Assembly: GCF_000003815.2 (NCBI RefSeq)
Contig: NC_049981.1
Span: forward strand, 22,189,089 to 22,253,088
Direction of reading: 5' to 3'
Length of the DNA: 64,000 bases
Origin: Branchiostoma floridae
Taxonomy: Eukaryota > Chordata > Leptocardii > Amphioxiformes > Branchiostomatidae
Shown here: one piece after another, positions 11,401-26,400 of the stretch
Position numbering within the stretch: position 1 is the stretch's first letter
How the letters are laid out: the number at the start of each line of letters is the position of its first letter
Translations under genes and position numbers: made by a program
The notes under the pieces: generated by a model
Seen by the model: the letters and a program-made list of their open reading frames with translations, nothing else
Database searches by the model: none
What the model was told of the DNA's origin: nothing

Positions 11401-14400
11401 GATGGAGTAGGAAAAGAACACCTGAGTTCCTGCATCCATCCACACCTGTAAAGGTATTAAATGCGATACAGAATTGACATAAGATCAACTGTAGTGCCAC
11501 GTGGCGTCACAGCAGTGTATTTGGCCCTCAACCCAGTGGTCCTGGGTTCGAATCCTGTCATGTTTCCAATCTTATGCCCATGAAAATGGCACTTTAAACA
11601 ACTATACTCCCTCCACCCAAGTGTATAACTGGGTACCTGACTTAGTTTTTAATGTGGTGGTCGTAGGGCACCCATCGGAATCATAAGAGTTGACCTTAGT
11701 TGTGTCTTCCTCGTTAAGCCAGGTAAAATTTTGACTTGATATCCCTAAATACCCTGTTTTTAAAAGCAGCGGATAACGGTTAGCCCACAGATAAAGGTGA
11801 GCGAGTGTTACCTGTGGGTCTCCCTAAATACCCTGTTGTTTAAAAGCAGCGGATAAAGGCTACCCCACGGATAAAGGTTACCTGTGGGTCTCCGAGCCTG
11901 GTTATGTTGGGTTTCAGGTAGAACTCCAGGCCGATGTCGGCTCCCTGCAGCGTCACCCCCCGGATCAGTAGGATAAACAGCACCACGTACGGAAACAGCG
12001 CCGTGAAGTACACAACCTGAGAGGTTCGGGAAAAAAGAAAGTCAGTCAAGTCTACTACACGTAAGTGCGCCTCCTGCCAGGATTTAAGGAATCTGTAGTC
12101 TGTGATTGATAACTGGTATGTCGTCTTTCATTTAAGTATATCAATCTGTATCCATTGTATTTGATATGTCAGGATGAAGGCTGGTAAAAGTGTTCTCACC
12201 TGTTCCCTCGCCCCTTCCATTGGAGTGGTGAATATTAATGAACAAATGAACAAGAAAACTCAGGAATACTGACTGACAAATTTTATGAAGTCATAGAAAA
12301 TAAGAAAAGGCACCTGAATGAAACTTGAATGATGAAGTACACAGTGAGAACACTAACTTAAAAGCATGTAATTGCAATAATGATACTTGACAATAAATGG
12401 TAATGTTAGGTTGTTGACTTAGAATATAAAGGCTTTGGGTTCAAATACCTAGCAAGTTGTAATGTGCTACAGACATCCTTTGGGGAGGCACATAACACCC
12501 ATTTCCTCACTTGAACCATTGTCCATATACCACTATATATATCACACGACTTTCAGGAAGGGTGAGTCAGCCTGTAAAGCTGCAGTACCTCAAAATACTG
12601 CTAAGGGGCCCCAAGTCTCCATATTTCTTCGGGACCTCAATAACTGCCCAAATGCAAAAATTCATACAAATCCATCTTAGGGATAGTTATAGGTGTGAAC
12701 ACACAATACATGTATATGGCTCCCTTCGGTCAGCAATGACCATTTCAGCCCAAGAGCTTTGGCTATTGCGCACAAAAACAACCATAAACAGTATCCCCAT
12801 CAAAGGTGAACCTCCTTTCCCAAAGGTAATCAGCTGGAAAGGAGTACCTAGCTTTGGCTAGAGCATCTTCTTGGATGGGATGTAGAGGAGAGGTCCCATG
12901 TCTGAGGAGAGCCATGCCTCAAGCACACACCACACTTTGATATCAAGAATTTTTGCATGCCCACATCAGTTTTGGGGTGCCCAAGGGTTGTTATTCATAG
13001 AATCAAATCAGTGTGGCCTTTTGCAAACAAACATTTCTATCAGTAGCCCTTACCCTGCCAGTGCTCTTGACTCCCTTGAAGATGCAGAAGTACACGATGA
13101 TCCAGGCCAGCAGCAGACACAGGATCAGCTCCCACTGCATGGAGCCAGGCTGGTCCAGGCCACCAGAGATCTGCAGTACACGGTTGCTGGGCAACACAAG
13201 CAACAGATCATCAAAAAATGTGCCTACAGAAAAAAACTTTCATATCATATTTTTTCCCATTTTTTCCATGTGCTTCTTGAAGTTCCTCATTGATTATGCA
13301 GATCTAGTCCTCATTTGCATAGCATTCATATCATTGTGTACATCTTTGCCTAAGCTACCTGCATGTCCAAAATAGTCGACATCCAGCATTCCTTTCTTCA
13401 GTTATCCTCTTTGGAATGTTATGACAAAAATGCCCCTGCAGGTCCACAATTCAATGTTAGCGGACTGAAACTTGACCCACCTTGTCCTGAGGTCAAAAGC
13501 TGTTCGGGACAAGAGATACATTAAAAAAAACTGCAATGGATATTTCATGGAGGTAAATATCACAAAGACCGACGTACTTCCAGTATTCCAGGGATGCGGC
13601 AATCCGAGTTGCGTTCTCATTGGTGGCGTTGGGAGCCACAGTTGTCATGGTAACGTTGAGGAGCGTGCTATTCATCGTGCTGTTCTCCGCCTTCTTTATC
13701 TCCTCATCTGACGCAATGCATCTTGGGATAGAAAAATATTGACATCAATTTTATCATCCAGAGTTCTATTAACCTTCTAGTAATATTGTAGTTTTCATAC
13801 TATAGCTAGTAAGTACGAAAAATCGTTATGATTTTCTTTACCTTGTATGAAATATTTTCATATATACTCATTCATGGTGACTGTATATATAATACAGAAA
13901 ATATTTGAACATCAAAATGTGTACCGCACAGTTCGGCCGTCTTTCTTTGTTTATCAGAACGCCTTTAAATGCTTATCTAAATGGACTGCGGAAAGTGATC
14001 TAAATGTACTCTATCTATTGAAGAAGCCGCACTTAAGTCTTACTTAAGAGACTTTAGAAGTGGATGGCGTATGCAGAACAGTATGTATAAATCTAGATCG
14101 TCTCGCAGACATCTTGTCCCCAGGCAATGCACCGTCACGGTATCAAAACCAAAACGGTCTATCGGTAAATGCCTGTCTTTGACTGTTGCTCTTACACAAC
14201 CGTAGCGGCGCCACGTTTTCTGGGCTTTTTATGTTTGTCTATATCACTCAGAAAATGCGTTGCCAAGTGGGGTATTACCTCAAGTTTCATAGTACAATAA
14301 AAAGAAGTACTTCGTATGCGATCTGTGCAACTTTGTGTCTCAAGTATCACTCGTTCTCATTGAAATGTCGAAAATGGCATTTTTTGGTCGAAAAATAAAT

Positions 14401-17400
14401 CGGCTTTATTTTCAGTGAAAACTACGTTGTTGTTTAGGAAAATTCCTCTTTTAACCATAGCCAAAAAAATGGCAACTTATCATTTTCGGTCCCATTGGTA
14501 ATGCATTACAGGGCATGTAACAAACGTTACCGGTATAAGCGAGGCTCGTACAATCGACGGTGAATAAATCTATGATAATTAAACTCCCATGACCTCTTGC
14601 ACGCGGACAAGGTAACACAAAACGTTCCTCAAAAAAAAATGGCAAGAGATCGATAAATGTTGCTTATTTTGTTGTCGGAATATTTTTAACCAATGATTGG
14701 AATCCGCGGGCATAATAGAAATGACACAAGATAGGAATGTGTGTCACAAAGTCAGCCTACATACTACCACAGGGGCCACAATGTTAGAATTACCCTCACA
14801 TTCCCAGAAATTCAATATTTGTAAACAAACGGAAGTCGGGCGAACGTCGCCCGAACGTTGCGAACGATAAAAAACTAGGTCTGTGCTCGCCTATTGGTCT
14901 TCAATCGTTGGATTGACGCAAGACTATTGACCGATACCCTTGCGAGGTACGCACGATTTGCACGCACGATCTGCGACTCGGTAACGAGCTCTGCGATCTC
15001 CGAGATCTCCTGCGACTTGTCGCTTATGTTAAGAACATGTTTCGCTGCACCGCGACCGTCGTAAGATTCCTGAAAATTGCCGACGATCCCTAAAAATCGC
15101 AAGATGATCGTGAGAACACCGGACGTCTTACTCACGAAAATGTCATTTAGAGCTCGTAAACTAGTCTTCCGATCGAATCGCGCCTAATGTGAGGCGGGTA
15201 TTAAGAACATGTTTCGCTGCACCGCGACCATCGTACGACTCCTGAAAATCGCCGGCGATCCCTAAAAATCGCAAGATGATCGCGAGAACACCGTACGTCT
15301 TACTCACGAAAATGTCATTTAGAGCTCGTAGACTAGTCTTCCGATCGATTTTCGCCTAATGTGAGGGGGGTATTATAGTCGTAGCTATTCCCCAAAATCA
15401 AAGCTGTGATTTTTTTTCTCGGGCGAGGCTGAAAAATTACTCACACAAGTTTCAAGTTCCGGCAAGCCAAGGACGTTGGACAAGCCCAGCACCAACAGCT
15501 TTTCAATATTGACTAGGTTCATTTATGCGCACAAATACGATCTCCACGACATTAGAGATCCGTATTGAGAATCGCGTATCAGACACCTCCCGTAAAAAGG
15601 TTCGTATTTTATCGATGAAATTCGTTGAACGTTCTGTCAAATCTCTCAAACGCATCGACGCCGCCAGCGAAGACATCTTCAGTGACACGAGTGATTCCAG
15701 AAGTCATGCGAAGGAGGTTACTTGAGGACACGCACCTGTCTGTGTTCCACCAGTTGCCGCACGTGGCCCAGGGCAGCTCGGACGTGAAGGAGGCGAAGAA
15801 GTAGTGCAGAGCCCAGCCCATCACCATCACGTAGTACATGTTCAGGAAGCTCACAATCACCATGGACGCCATTCCGATTCCTGAAGAACACGATAAACTA
15901 ATTATTAATCACCAAGCAGATGCCATAAGATAGTATCAAAGCTGGCCAAGAAGTATAGCCGGTCAAAGGGAGTCAGACGGTCGTATACACACTCCTAGGC
16001 CGGCTTCACTCCTCTGACAGCTTTTGATACTAATTTATGCTACCGTAGGATCTGCTTGAAGATTACAAGTTATGTCAATTGCAAACTACAAAGGAGCAAA
16101 GTATGGTTTTTAACGATCGTTTGATCTATACACAGCGCCAATTGTCCAACAAGATCCATGTTTTGCTCTCCCTTTCATCGAAATACGACAGCGACAGTGT
16201 TTAGATTTTATAAAATAACCAACTAAATAGTCGCGGCAACACAAAACATATAAGTTCGAAGCACAAACATGTAACGTTACCAGCTAAAAAGATTTTGGAA
16301 AAAAAAATTGCTTAAGAGTCAAGAATAGCTTGGATGTCAGAAATATTAGGCAACGATAAATAAAAAAAGAAATAGTTTCACCCCATGCAAATATTTTCAC
16401 GAAAATGGAACGCTTAAAGTTTGCTGGCAGTTCATTTCAATAATGTTGTCATTGTGAGAGTACCAATGCATCTTTTGAATAGCCTGAGCATCATCCTCCG
16501 TAGTAACCGCTGGCTCACGACTTTCGCTTGCTAACTTAGCAACTGATGATACTCAGGCTATTCAAAAGATGCATTGGTACTCTTTTGAACACATGTAGTT
16601 GCAAATACATCGTGGTGTGTGAAAGACGGATTGTTTGAGTTGTGTCCTATTCCTGTAACCTTTATCACTTTAATTTCTGTTGCCAGCGTGTGACGACTTT
16701 GTTCAACCGCACTTTTTCTCTACTTCTGTGTAACTAAAACTTTTTGACAAGGACACTGAAGACACACCCTCGCTGTGAATGTAAAAAGTCACCCAAAGTC
16801 TAAAACCGTACGTTTACGCCTTGTGCTGTAATCCCATGCCTATCATGTCTAAATGCCGAGGTAGTATGTTTCTTAGCACCTGTCCTTCGATGATCGGATA
16901 TGTATGCTCGTTCAGCCGCACTTTTTCTCTACTTCTTGTGTAATTTTAACTTTGACAAGGACATTCAAGGACACACACCCGCTGTAATTCTGAAGTCTAA
17001 AACCGTACGTTACGCCTTTTGGTGTGATCCCATCCCTATCATGTCTAAATGCCGAGGTAGTATTTTTCTCAGCACTTGTCCTTAGATGAGCGGTTACGTA
17101 TGCTAGTTCCCTACTGTCGCCATCTGTAACTGTCACCCGTGGCTGTCACCTGCCACCTGTGACGTCATCAATGACGGACAAGGTGTGACGATTCTCCTCC
17201 CCTTTGACGCCGAAGGTGAGAATGACGGACCATTTGGAGACGCAAGAATGATCGCTGCTCTATCACGAGCGGTTATCAGACGTCTCCACCTGTTCCCAGC
17301 TTCCCTTATCTTGATAGAGAAAACCGCACAGCCTGTAGCTCGCATTGGAATGACAGACAAGCCGCCCAAAGTTCTCCCAGTAGGAGCTAACGCGCGAGCG

Positions 17401-20400
17401 CGGGTGGGCGTTTGGCTCCTTGGCGAGTCGATGTAATAAATCCGTCTACTCAACGGTGTAAGTACCCTGCGATATCTACAATCCCGCTCCGCTTACGGCA
17501 AGTTGTGGCGTCGTCTTTCTTTAAATACGGGGACTTGCATACACGTGAGGTCGTTTAGGTAACTGACGCTACAGGAAAACTTGCTGTACAGTTTTCGACA
17601 AGTTAAGTAAATCAAAATTCCATAGAACGTATTGAGTTGGAAAACAATACATATATTGTCAAAAACATTTGCTGTATCACTTTTTTTCTTATCGTTATAT
17701 TTTGTTTAAGGTTTATTTGTTAAAGAAATTTCAAGCTGAAGTTTCCAGTTAATATTTGACACAGTAATAAATGCTTGATACTTTGTACATCAATCATTCG
17801 CGGGCATCATCTTTATAGACTATTGCTGCTGTTGATCACCATCATATCTGCTGTTGATGGTTTCATTGAAACGTTCAAACATTACAGTATTGTAGTCAAC
17901 AAGATATACATAATTAACTGATGCATGGCAGCTGTAGACATTCTCTCTAGCCTCCTCCATCGGCCTTGCTGTGGACGTTCCATCGAGTTGAACATGTTAT
18001 CAAGGAACGCTTCGTTCCAACGTTTTCAGAACAAGAATGCCTAGAGTACTTTGTAGTTAGTTAATCCGAATTTGAGTTCCATTTTGGTAACATCTAATTC
18101 AATCTATCAGATAGTCAGAGTTTGTGCATGTTCACACTTATGAAATACACTGTAAATACACCCACACAAAATCTAACATGTTTTGATGTTTTGAACCATA
18201 ATGAACTCCTTCACCGCACATATATCGCGGTCCTACCTGAGAAGAGCGGACAGAGGTTCCAGGCCTTCAGTCCGCCGAGGCTCATGAACTGGCCCAGGGC
18301 GATCTCCAGGAAGAACGTGGGAATGCCTGCCCCCAACAGGAAGATGAAGTACGGGATGAGAAAGGCGCCTGTAGAAGATATTCGTGTAGAAAGAAGTGTT
18401 AAGGATGTGTTTGCCATATAACGCTACACATGGGCCTTAGATTGTCGTGCGTTCGTCTTACGATCACAAACTGACCTGTTCTACTCAATTCTATTTACTA
18501 CATTACTGGGCAAAACCCCCTTAACAGGCATCTCGCCCAGGATGCCCTAGTGGGATAGTCGTACATATGTCGTACAAAATTTGGCCCTCTTATTGCCGAA
18601 AAAGATTGTCCTATTATATTATGGGCTGTTCTCTGTGCTACCCGGTGGCAATTTGGAACACCTTGCGGCTACCGGGCTATTTTAAGGCGTGGTCGGGTCC
18701 CTGTTTTTTTTTTTTTTTTATCAACTTGCAGTTAAGATTAACCCGGGACCCACCGGGGCGACTTTAAAAAACACCGTGACATACCCGTGCATAAAACACA
18801 CAGAGTACCCCCTTCCGGCAGTCCGACGGATCAAACTTATGGCTTCGGAGCTCGAGGGTCCCAACCCATACGGGCACCGGCGCAAAAGGGATCGTATCAT
18901 TAAGGGTGTTATGCCAGCCTACTATAAGTCTGACATATTTCTATTAGCATTTCACACCGTGACAGGAAGCTTGTGATTCATTACAACCTGTCGCACAGGC
19001 AGATAAAGACGATCTGTATTCGATCTGTGTTCGCAACGAATCGCTCCGATTACGGATAAGAAAGTCGCAGGAAATATGGCATTTTATTGAGTAACAATTG
19101 AGTCGTTCTTCCATGCCGACGATACATGAAAAGCCTTGTTGGCACATTTGATATAGCGTATCAATTAACGCTGAGGTACATTAGAAATCAGTGTAACGTT
19201 GGGGGTGAAAGCTAGGGTATATTGTGTGGTAAATGTTTGAAAAAGCCTGGTTCTTTCTACCTCGCAGTGAGGGAGGTTATCCCACTCATCAATAGTTCTG
19301 CATGTTACAAATGTAGAGCAATAAACAATATAGTTTTCGCCAAAAAGTTGTGATTGTTGTCTGAAACGTCCGACCGTTTCTAAAATCACATCCTGTTGCT
19401 TGAGTAACTGCTTTTTGGTGCATCTTATTACCTGGATGTCCAACCTTCGTCGAAATTATAGTTTGTTGCACGCAGATATTTCTCAGTTTCTGTCACCAAT
19501 AAGGTCTGTGCAGAGTCTATACTCAAATGCGTTGTTATGGAGTAACTGACTAATGCAAACAAACTATAGACAGCGCCGAGATGTTGTCTGGGCTTGTCAC
19601 CTGCCCATTTGGAACGCACATACAACCATTGTTAAAAACCTATTCATAGTCTGGTGTATTCTTAAGAAGAAAAGTCAAAGGCAGGAATACTGAAGGGCAT
19701 TGGAATTAACCGTTTCGAACGTTTCTCATACATCACCTTCGTCTTTAACCAACCAAGATGGCGGACGTGAAAAAAAATGTCACAGTCAGGTGATTGCAAG
19801 AAACCATAGCGAGGTAAAAGAAGGCAGATGAGTACTTACATATGAGGAGAGATACATAATGATTCTAGAAAACTTTGTTCGACGGGCGAAACGAAACTTT
19901 TTATATCAGTTTGCAAACTCACTATTTCTTGTAGACGTTTAGCTCTTGGGAAATAAAGACATTGTAAGAAGAAACTGCGTTGATGCTGTAACAAGCCTAA
20001 TGGTTGTTGATAGCCATCATAAACTGCGCTTCGAAAACCAGTAACGCAGCTCAATGCGACGGCACGATAACGCCAGAACGTCTCAGAAGAGTTCCATCAC
20101 ATTTTCACAGTCGTGCATATTGCCGACAATCGCTGCAAATGCTTGCCGAGGGCAACCCGGGTGCCGACCAAGGGTATATAACTACTATAGTGTCTGAAAG
20201 TTAGCAATATGCCAATAGACGATAAGAGCATATCACAAGGTGGCCCGCGCACACCCCGAAGCTGTAGTAGACATTGTTGATGAAAAGGCAATGTAGAGAG
20301 GAACATTACAGAATAGTTACATGCAAGCGTAGAGAAAACCATGACTAACAAATTTGGAAGCAAATTTACAGTAATCAACAAAACGGGTTCGTATTTAATG

Positions 20401-23400
20401 GCGTAAATATGACGAGGGACTCTGAGTACAAATATTTCGGTGGTAAGCCCTCACTGCCGGATTTTTAAGATTCGGCACAGCTTTATTCAGCAGATCAAAT
20501 ATGAAACAGTGACCTATCTGCGAAAGTTGCAGTCTCCAGGTTAATGTTTGTCTGTTTTGTTGTTTGTTTGATTCTTGTTTGTTAGTATATACCATTGGTA
20601 TAGTGAATGGTACAAGAGTCACCCGGGCAGGGAACAGGGAACTAGCTACGCCGGCAAACTCTCCCTGCTTGACAAGTGCCCGGTGTGCTTATCTTAAAGT
20701 CCTCGGGAAAACCTGACTCGGCTGCCGAACAAATTCTCTGCCGACCCTGGCTAAAAGTCTTGTTTTCCAGGGTAGGAGGTATTTCACAGTAACAGAAGTT
20801 GTAGTAAAGTTGGCGACGCCGTACCCTGGGAGCCAGTCGGGATCGGGCAGCTAGGACAGTGTATTCGGTGGCCCAAGAAAGTCAGGCCCGCCGATCTCCT
20901 ATTAGCACCCGGGGAGCTTAAACTCCCCGGAGCACTAATGTGAGATCTGCTGGCTGACTGCCTTGGGTCCCCGAACAAAACTCGCTAGCTCCCCGGTCCT
21001 GTCTGGCTCCCAGGATAGCGATGCCACTGCAGCCGAGCGATTTGTACGCTCTCTACAGACTCTCTTCAAGCACAGGTCGAATGGAGAAGGCCGGTTTTTT
21101 TTACCTCCTGCTGATTGGCAGCCGTTTTCTGTCCAAAGAAGGGATCCCCCCCCCACCCCCTTCTACCTCTGTTTGGAGAGTACTGGTTCTCGATCCCAAA
21201 ATGTGTGCGTTCCGGTGACCCCATTGCCCTACGAGAAGCTGTACCGCCTTTGAAACGCGTTTGGAGAGCGAAGGGTGGCGACCTGAGGAGTGTGTTAGAG
21301 TCATTACGTATTCCTCACACACTGTCGATGATACCAGCAGGAAAACCAGCTATTTGTTCATCACATTCAACAGGAGCATGATCTTGCCACCGAAACGATG
21401 AAGGGCGAATCATACAATATATCTATTTTAAAACAAATGAATGTTACGCGTTTAGAATTGACAGTACCTCAACATCAGTATGCATGCAAGTACAATAAAT
21501 GATTTCTGACTATGATTTATCATATGCGGAGATGCTTAAATAGTATTTCCTAAGAAAATCCTATTATCACCTCAGGAGATTTGTCAGAAGACGGCTGTGG
21601 ATGCTAATCTGGAAGGGCGTTCTAATCTCTAAGCAGATGTAATGAGATGTTTTCTGACCAGGAACTGTCACAGAAGCCAGGCAGTCAAAAAAAAGTACGA
21701 TCTTCCACCCCTACATCTGATAGAAGATGTACGTATGTCTCATGTTTCTCTTCTACATGCTATTGTTTTAACTACGCCCCAAAAATGGAAAATTGTCAAG
21801 TGATAATGGCGAAAGTTAAAACATTCTGTAATCTCTGTCAAGAAGCTATATAATGATAATAACGTTAACGCCTGGTCCTTTGATATATCCACCTCATAAA
21901 ACCACCCCATTCGCTTCGCTCACTCGTTGGTTTCATTCGTTGGTTCGATCTGTAGCAAAGGACCAGGCGTTTCGACACCATATACGCCTCATTACCTAAT
22001 TGTTGAGTTTGACTTCTTCTTTGGTTCAAAGGGTATAGAACTGTCCCGCATACTGCATAACGAGTGCATTTGTGATTTTAAGTAGAAACATTTATAGTCA
22101 CAGTAAAATTTGTAACAGCACAGGCTCCAGGGACTCTAGCGGTCTCTTGTTTACGAGAAGGCAGAGGGCGTAGGAAGCTGACGGGTGTTGATGGATGATG
22201 CTCACTGCTTGCTCTACGGGGAGATGACATGAACAGCGGGGATAGACGAGGATCGGAACATCAATCATGGCACTGCCACGCCCTGAATACCTACTCAAGT
22301 AGAACAGAGTTTTCCGTCAGGTAGGAATTAACCCTTATTTGTACCATACTGCTTTACTGGCTGTGCACCTTACAGGCATTCTGGAAAAGTTAAACCGCAA
22401 TTTTCTACACAAAGATCTGGTGTTAGAAAAGATCTGCTTCGCCCTCGGGGAGACTAGAAACCCCTTGGTGGGGGGCCTGGTGATATACACAGAAAACGAG
22501 CCCAAGGCCATGGGGTAACTAACTTAGCCCATGGCATACTTCCCCGAAGCTTTTCTAGTTCATCAGCTTTACAAAATGTTACTTTATTTTGTCCTAAAAG
22601 TCCACAATCTTTCTTGTTATTGCTTGAAAAGCTGTGACAGACAGTCTCAGGCTGTAACAACACACGGTCATTAATCTTGGGTACCTTCCCGGCCAAGGTA
22701 CCCAGAGAGACAGAAAGTCTGGTGATATTCCTTTGGGCAATTAGAAGTGAAGAGTGGGATTGGTCAGTTATCACATGACACAATTCTAGTCCCAGAAGAT
22801 GGGCTCAAAGGTAAGCTAGGGTTGGTCAGTACAGGTCACATGCGTATAGCACCCACACTTTTCAGGCTGATATCACCACAGTTTTCTTGATATCACCACA
22901 GTTTTTTTCCTCATTTGCATGAAATAGCAGCACACTTTTTTTCGTAGCACCATACTATGTGGATATATCAACAGAAAATGGGGGCTCCTCATTGGCTGAG
23001 GGGAAGTAGCCATGGGCTAAGTAGTAGTACGGTCGACCTCGCAATTCTGACCTGCACATCTGGACTTCCCTACAAGATCCTGGAGCTGTGGCGTGTCCGT
23101 ACTCCTGACAAGCGGTATTTCATACATCGCATCTTGCCTGACTCCACATGTGAAAGTGACTTGCTAACTGCTTTGTTAGGTCCAGGTCATGCTGGGGTCA
23201 CTGACCTCTGCCTCAAAAAATGCCGCAAGGGGTCAGCAAGAGGACAAAACCACTGCCAGTAGATGATCGGAAAGATGGTCTGAGCAAGGAGGTCCATTTT
23301 GGGCAAGGAGGTTTTAAAAAGTCGTTGAGAGAAAGAAAGAGATCTCTATTCCAACATGTATGAGGGTCTGTAATGAACGGTGGGGGACAAATGTCTGCAA

Positions 23401-26400
23401 ACTTTTGTAAACGCTAAGAAAGACAGAAGTCCTTTTTGAAACCTCCTTGATCTGAGATACTCTTTCAAGCAGAGGGTCGACTCTGGCTATGTTTTGATGT
23501 ACAGTATTTTAAGCGTTTCCTGTCGGGCTTTCTACTTTGTACAACTATTTTTATGTCCGCTAGTTGAATATAACGTTACAGAAAATTGTACAAAATAGAA
23601 TGCCTGACAAAAAAGGCCTAAAATACGTCAAAACCAGTCAAATCCAAACCTCTGCTTGGAGAGTAGGTCAGAGAAACATTTTGGGGGGAACGATCTGAAT
23701 GTCTGCCTTGCTAGATTTAGTCCCTTCTCCACAACTGCAAACTTGACACATGTAGTTACCCTTTCAGTTGTCCTGAGCAACGCGACAGTCACAAAACCGA
23801 GATGAAGTCAACCATTTCAAGCTCGATTCAAATAGTGGCTGAAAGTTTTGAAACATAACAACGGTCTCGACTATTGTAAATATGCGGAGTTTTACAAACG
23901 TAAATCTCCAAAACTGTGGACAATGCTGTTCCCTGTTTCAATGCCTACGACTTACGAGGCTGGACTTGGCCGGCATACTAAATATGTATAAACAGAACAG
24001 ACAGAATGAGACCACAAGGCATGTTGTCGACTTCTGCTCCAAACTTGAAAGAGACAAGAAAAGTCAACAACTGTTCCATTCAACATGTTTACGCTAGCTC
24101 AAGCGATGCGGCAAAGATAGCAGCTGTGTAAGAAATTGTGCGAAACGATCAAATCAAATAACAGCACTCTCCTCGCCAACGAAGCTCAAGTTTGACACAC
24201 ATGCTTGTGCAACCTTAGACAGATAAAAAGGTCAAAATGTCGCAGAGAGAAAGAAAGAGGTCTCTATTGCAATATTTATGAGGGTCTGTAATGAACAGTG
24301 GGGGGCAAATGTCTGCAAACTTTTGGAAACGCTGACTGATCGGTAGATGAAAGCCTCTGAACACTAATCTCCAAGCAGATCCTACGGTAGCATAAGATAT
24401 CAAAAGCTGACAGAGGAGTGAAGCCGGCCTAGGGATGTATTTCGCCCCGGTTGCGAAACACATTCCAGGAGTCCTTGTTCGGCTTCACTCCTCTGCCAGC
24501 TTTTGATACTATCTTATGCTACCGTAGAATCTGCTTGGAGATTACTGAATCAAAGCTGTCTCTTGCGCACCAGTAAAGGGCGGCAAATTATTGCCTCTTC
24601 AAATTGTACTTGTGACGTATGAATTGGTACGATCTATTGGCTTTCACTTCTTTCACCAATGAGGTTTCTTTAACAGAATGTAAAGCAATGCTCAGGCTTG
24701 CCAAGTATAGGTTATACATATTAGCCTGTGGTTTCAATCTTCCCCAGGTACTTACCTTTTACCGTAATTCCTCACAAATAGCCGGCATTGTTTTTGCACA
24801 TTTGCCCACCTTAGCTACGCCCCATGGGGCGTGGATAAGCTCCGTGGGTATGTATGTACAATGCATCTTCTTTCCGCTTGCTTGTTTGGACAGCAAGCAA
24901 AAAGACCGAGCAAGCGGTTAGTACGGAGGATGGTATCCAGGCTAGGGCAGCTGTCAGGGCTTTTTACTACTACAAGTACAAGTATCCTTCTCAAAACTTG
25001 GTCAGTTTTAGTTGTTTGATGAATAAGTAAAGAAAATGTAAAAAAAATCTCGATATAAAAGGGGGTATATGACTAACCAATATAATTTCATAACTCATAT
25101 ATCTCCTTAAATCATTTGTGACATCATTACTTTAGCACTGTGTTTGAGATATTCTTGAAGTGCTTCAGTAGCTCGTCGTAGATGCGCGCACCCTTATCTT
25201 AACACCTGTATCAGATGACCTGTATATGATATGATATCTGCAACATGTGGCTTTCCGTTCATCAGATTTGGCGCCGCTGTGCGCTCACTACATACAGATG
25301 ACAGTTGACATTTCAAGAATCCCCAAAAGATCTACAAATAAATCTCGTAAACATTGAGTTAGCACATAGCTATCACCGTATGCATAAACAACAGGCACAA
25401 ATGATTCTCAGTGGGTTTGTTTATAGTTATACATAGATGTCACCAATAGATAGCTTTCAGAAGCACTGTGTTTGTACATGATATCAAGGAGGTTGAAAAA
25501 GGATATCTAGCAAAGATTCACTTCCAGCCGTGGCTCTGTCCAGTAAATCTTTAGCTAGCCATGCATCAAATGTTAGCTTTACCTGTTTTTATTGTAAAAA
25601 CTACCTTATTTTATTACTTGTATATACATGTTCATTTTGTATTGAGTATGCATATGTCTGTGGCCACGATACCAGCCTCGCTGCCCAGTGCCCACAGTGT
25701 ATTATTTTGTTACAACCTGAATAAAGATCGCCGTGAGAAAGAAGAGATCCCGTACTTACCGCCACCATTTTTGTAACAGAGGTACGGGAAGCGCCAGACG
25801 TTCCCCAGTCCCACGGAGAAGCCGACGAGCGCGAGAATGAAGTCGAGCTTGCCGATCCAGGTTTCTCTCTCCGGTAGATCGTCCTCTACTGGCGGTGCGG
25901 CCACGCGGTTCAGCTCGGCTTCATCGGCCTTGGACGCCGTCTTGGTGGCGGGGCCGTCCATGGTGACACCGCCGGGCGATCTGTGAAGGAGAAGGAGAAC
26001 GGAACAATTGAAGGAGCGCGGCAAGCGTCGTTCTCACTCTGTTCGAGCTATTCAAATAAAGAAGAAGAAAACAAGCGACTCCTTGCAGTTTTCGCGCGTG
26101 TCACGTGACAGCGGGTCGCAAGAATATCTGGATACAAATTAGGCCATGTCGTTTTGATTATATGGATGACATCCACGCGCGCATTAATTTTTGGCCGCTT
26201 CCTAAATTAAAAATCCTACAAAGCAGCTTCAAAATAAGCAAATATATGCAATGAATGGACAAAAAAAAACCCATTGAATATCGGAAAACGTATACCATTG
26301 TCATAGAACATTACAAGGTCAAAGAAGGTGTGAAAGAACAAAAATGAAGAATCAATTGTTCGGTATACTTGATATTCTGTATGTTGTCATTTGTTCAACC

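Noticed and set aside
25962-26024. An ATG at 26024 upstream of MDGPATKT as the SLC6 start
   Set aside because: A strong acceptor (pyrimidine tract then CACAG) lies between it and the reading frame at 25981, so that ATG is probably intronic.
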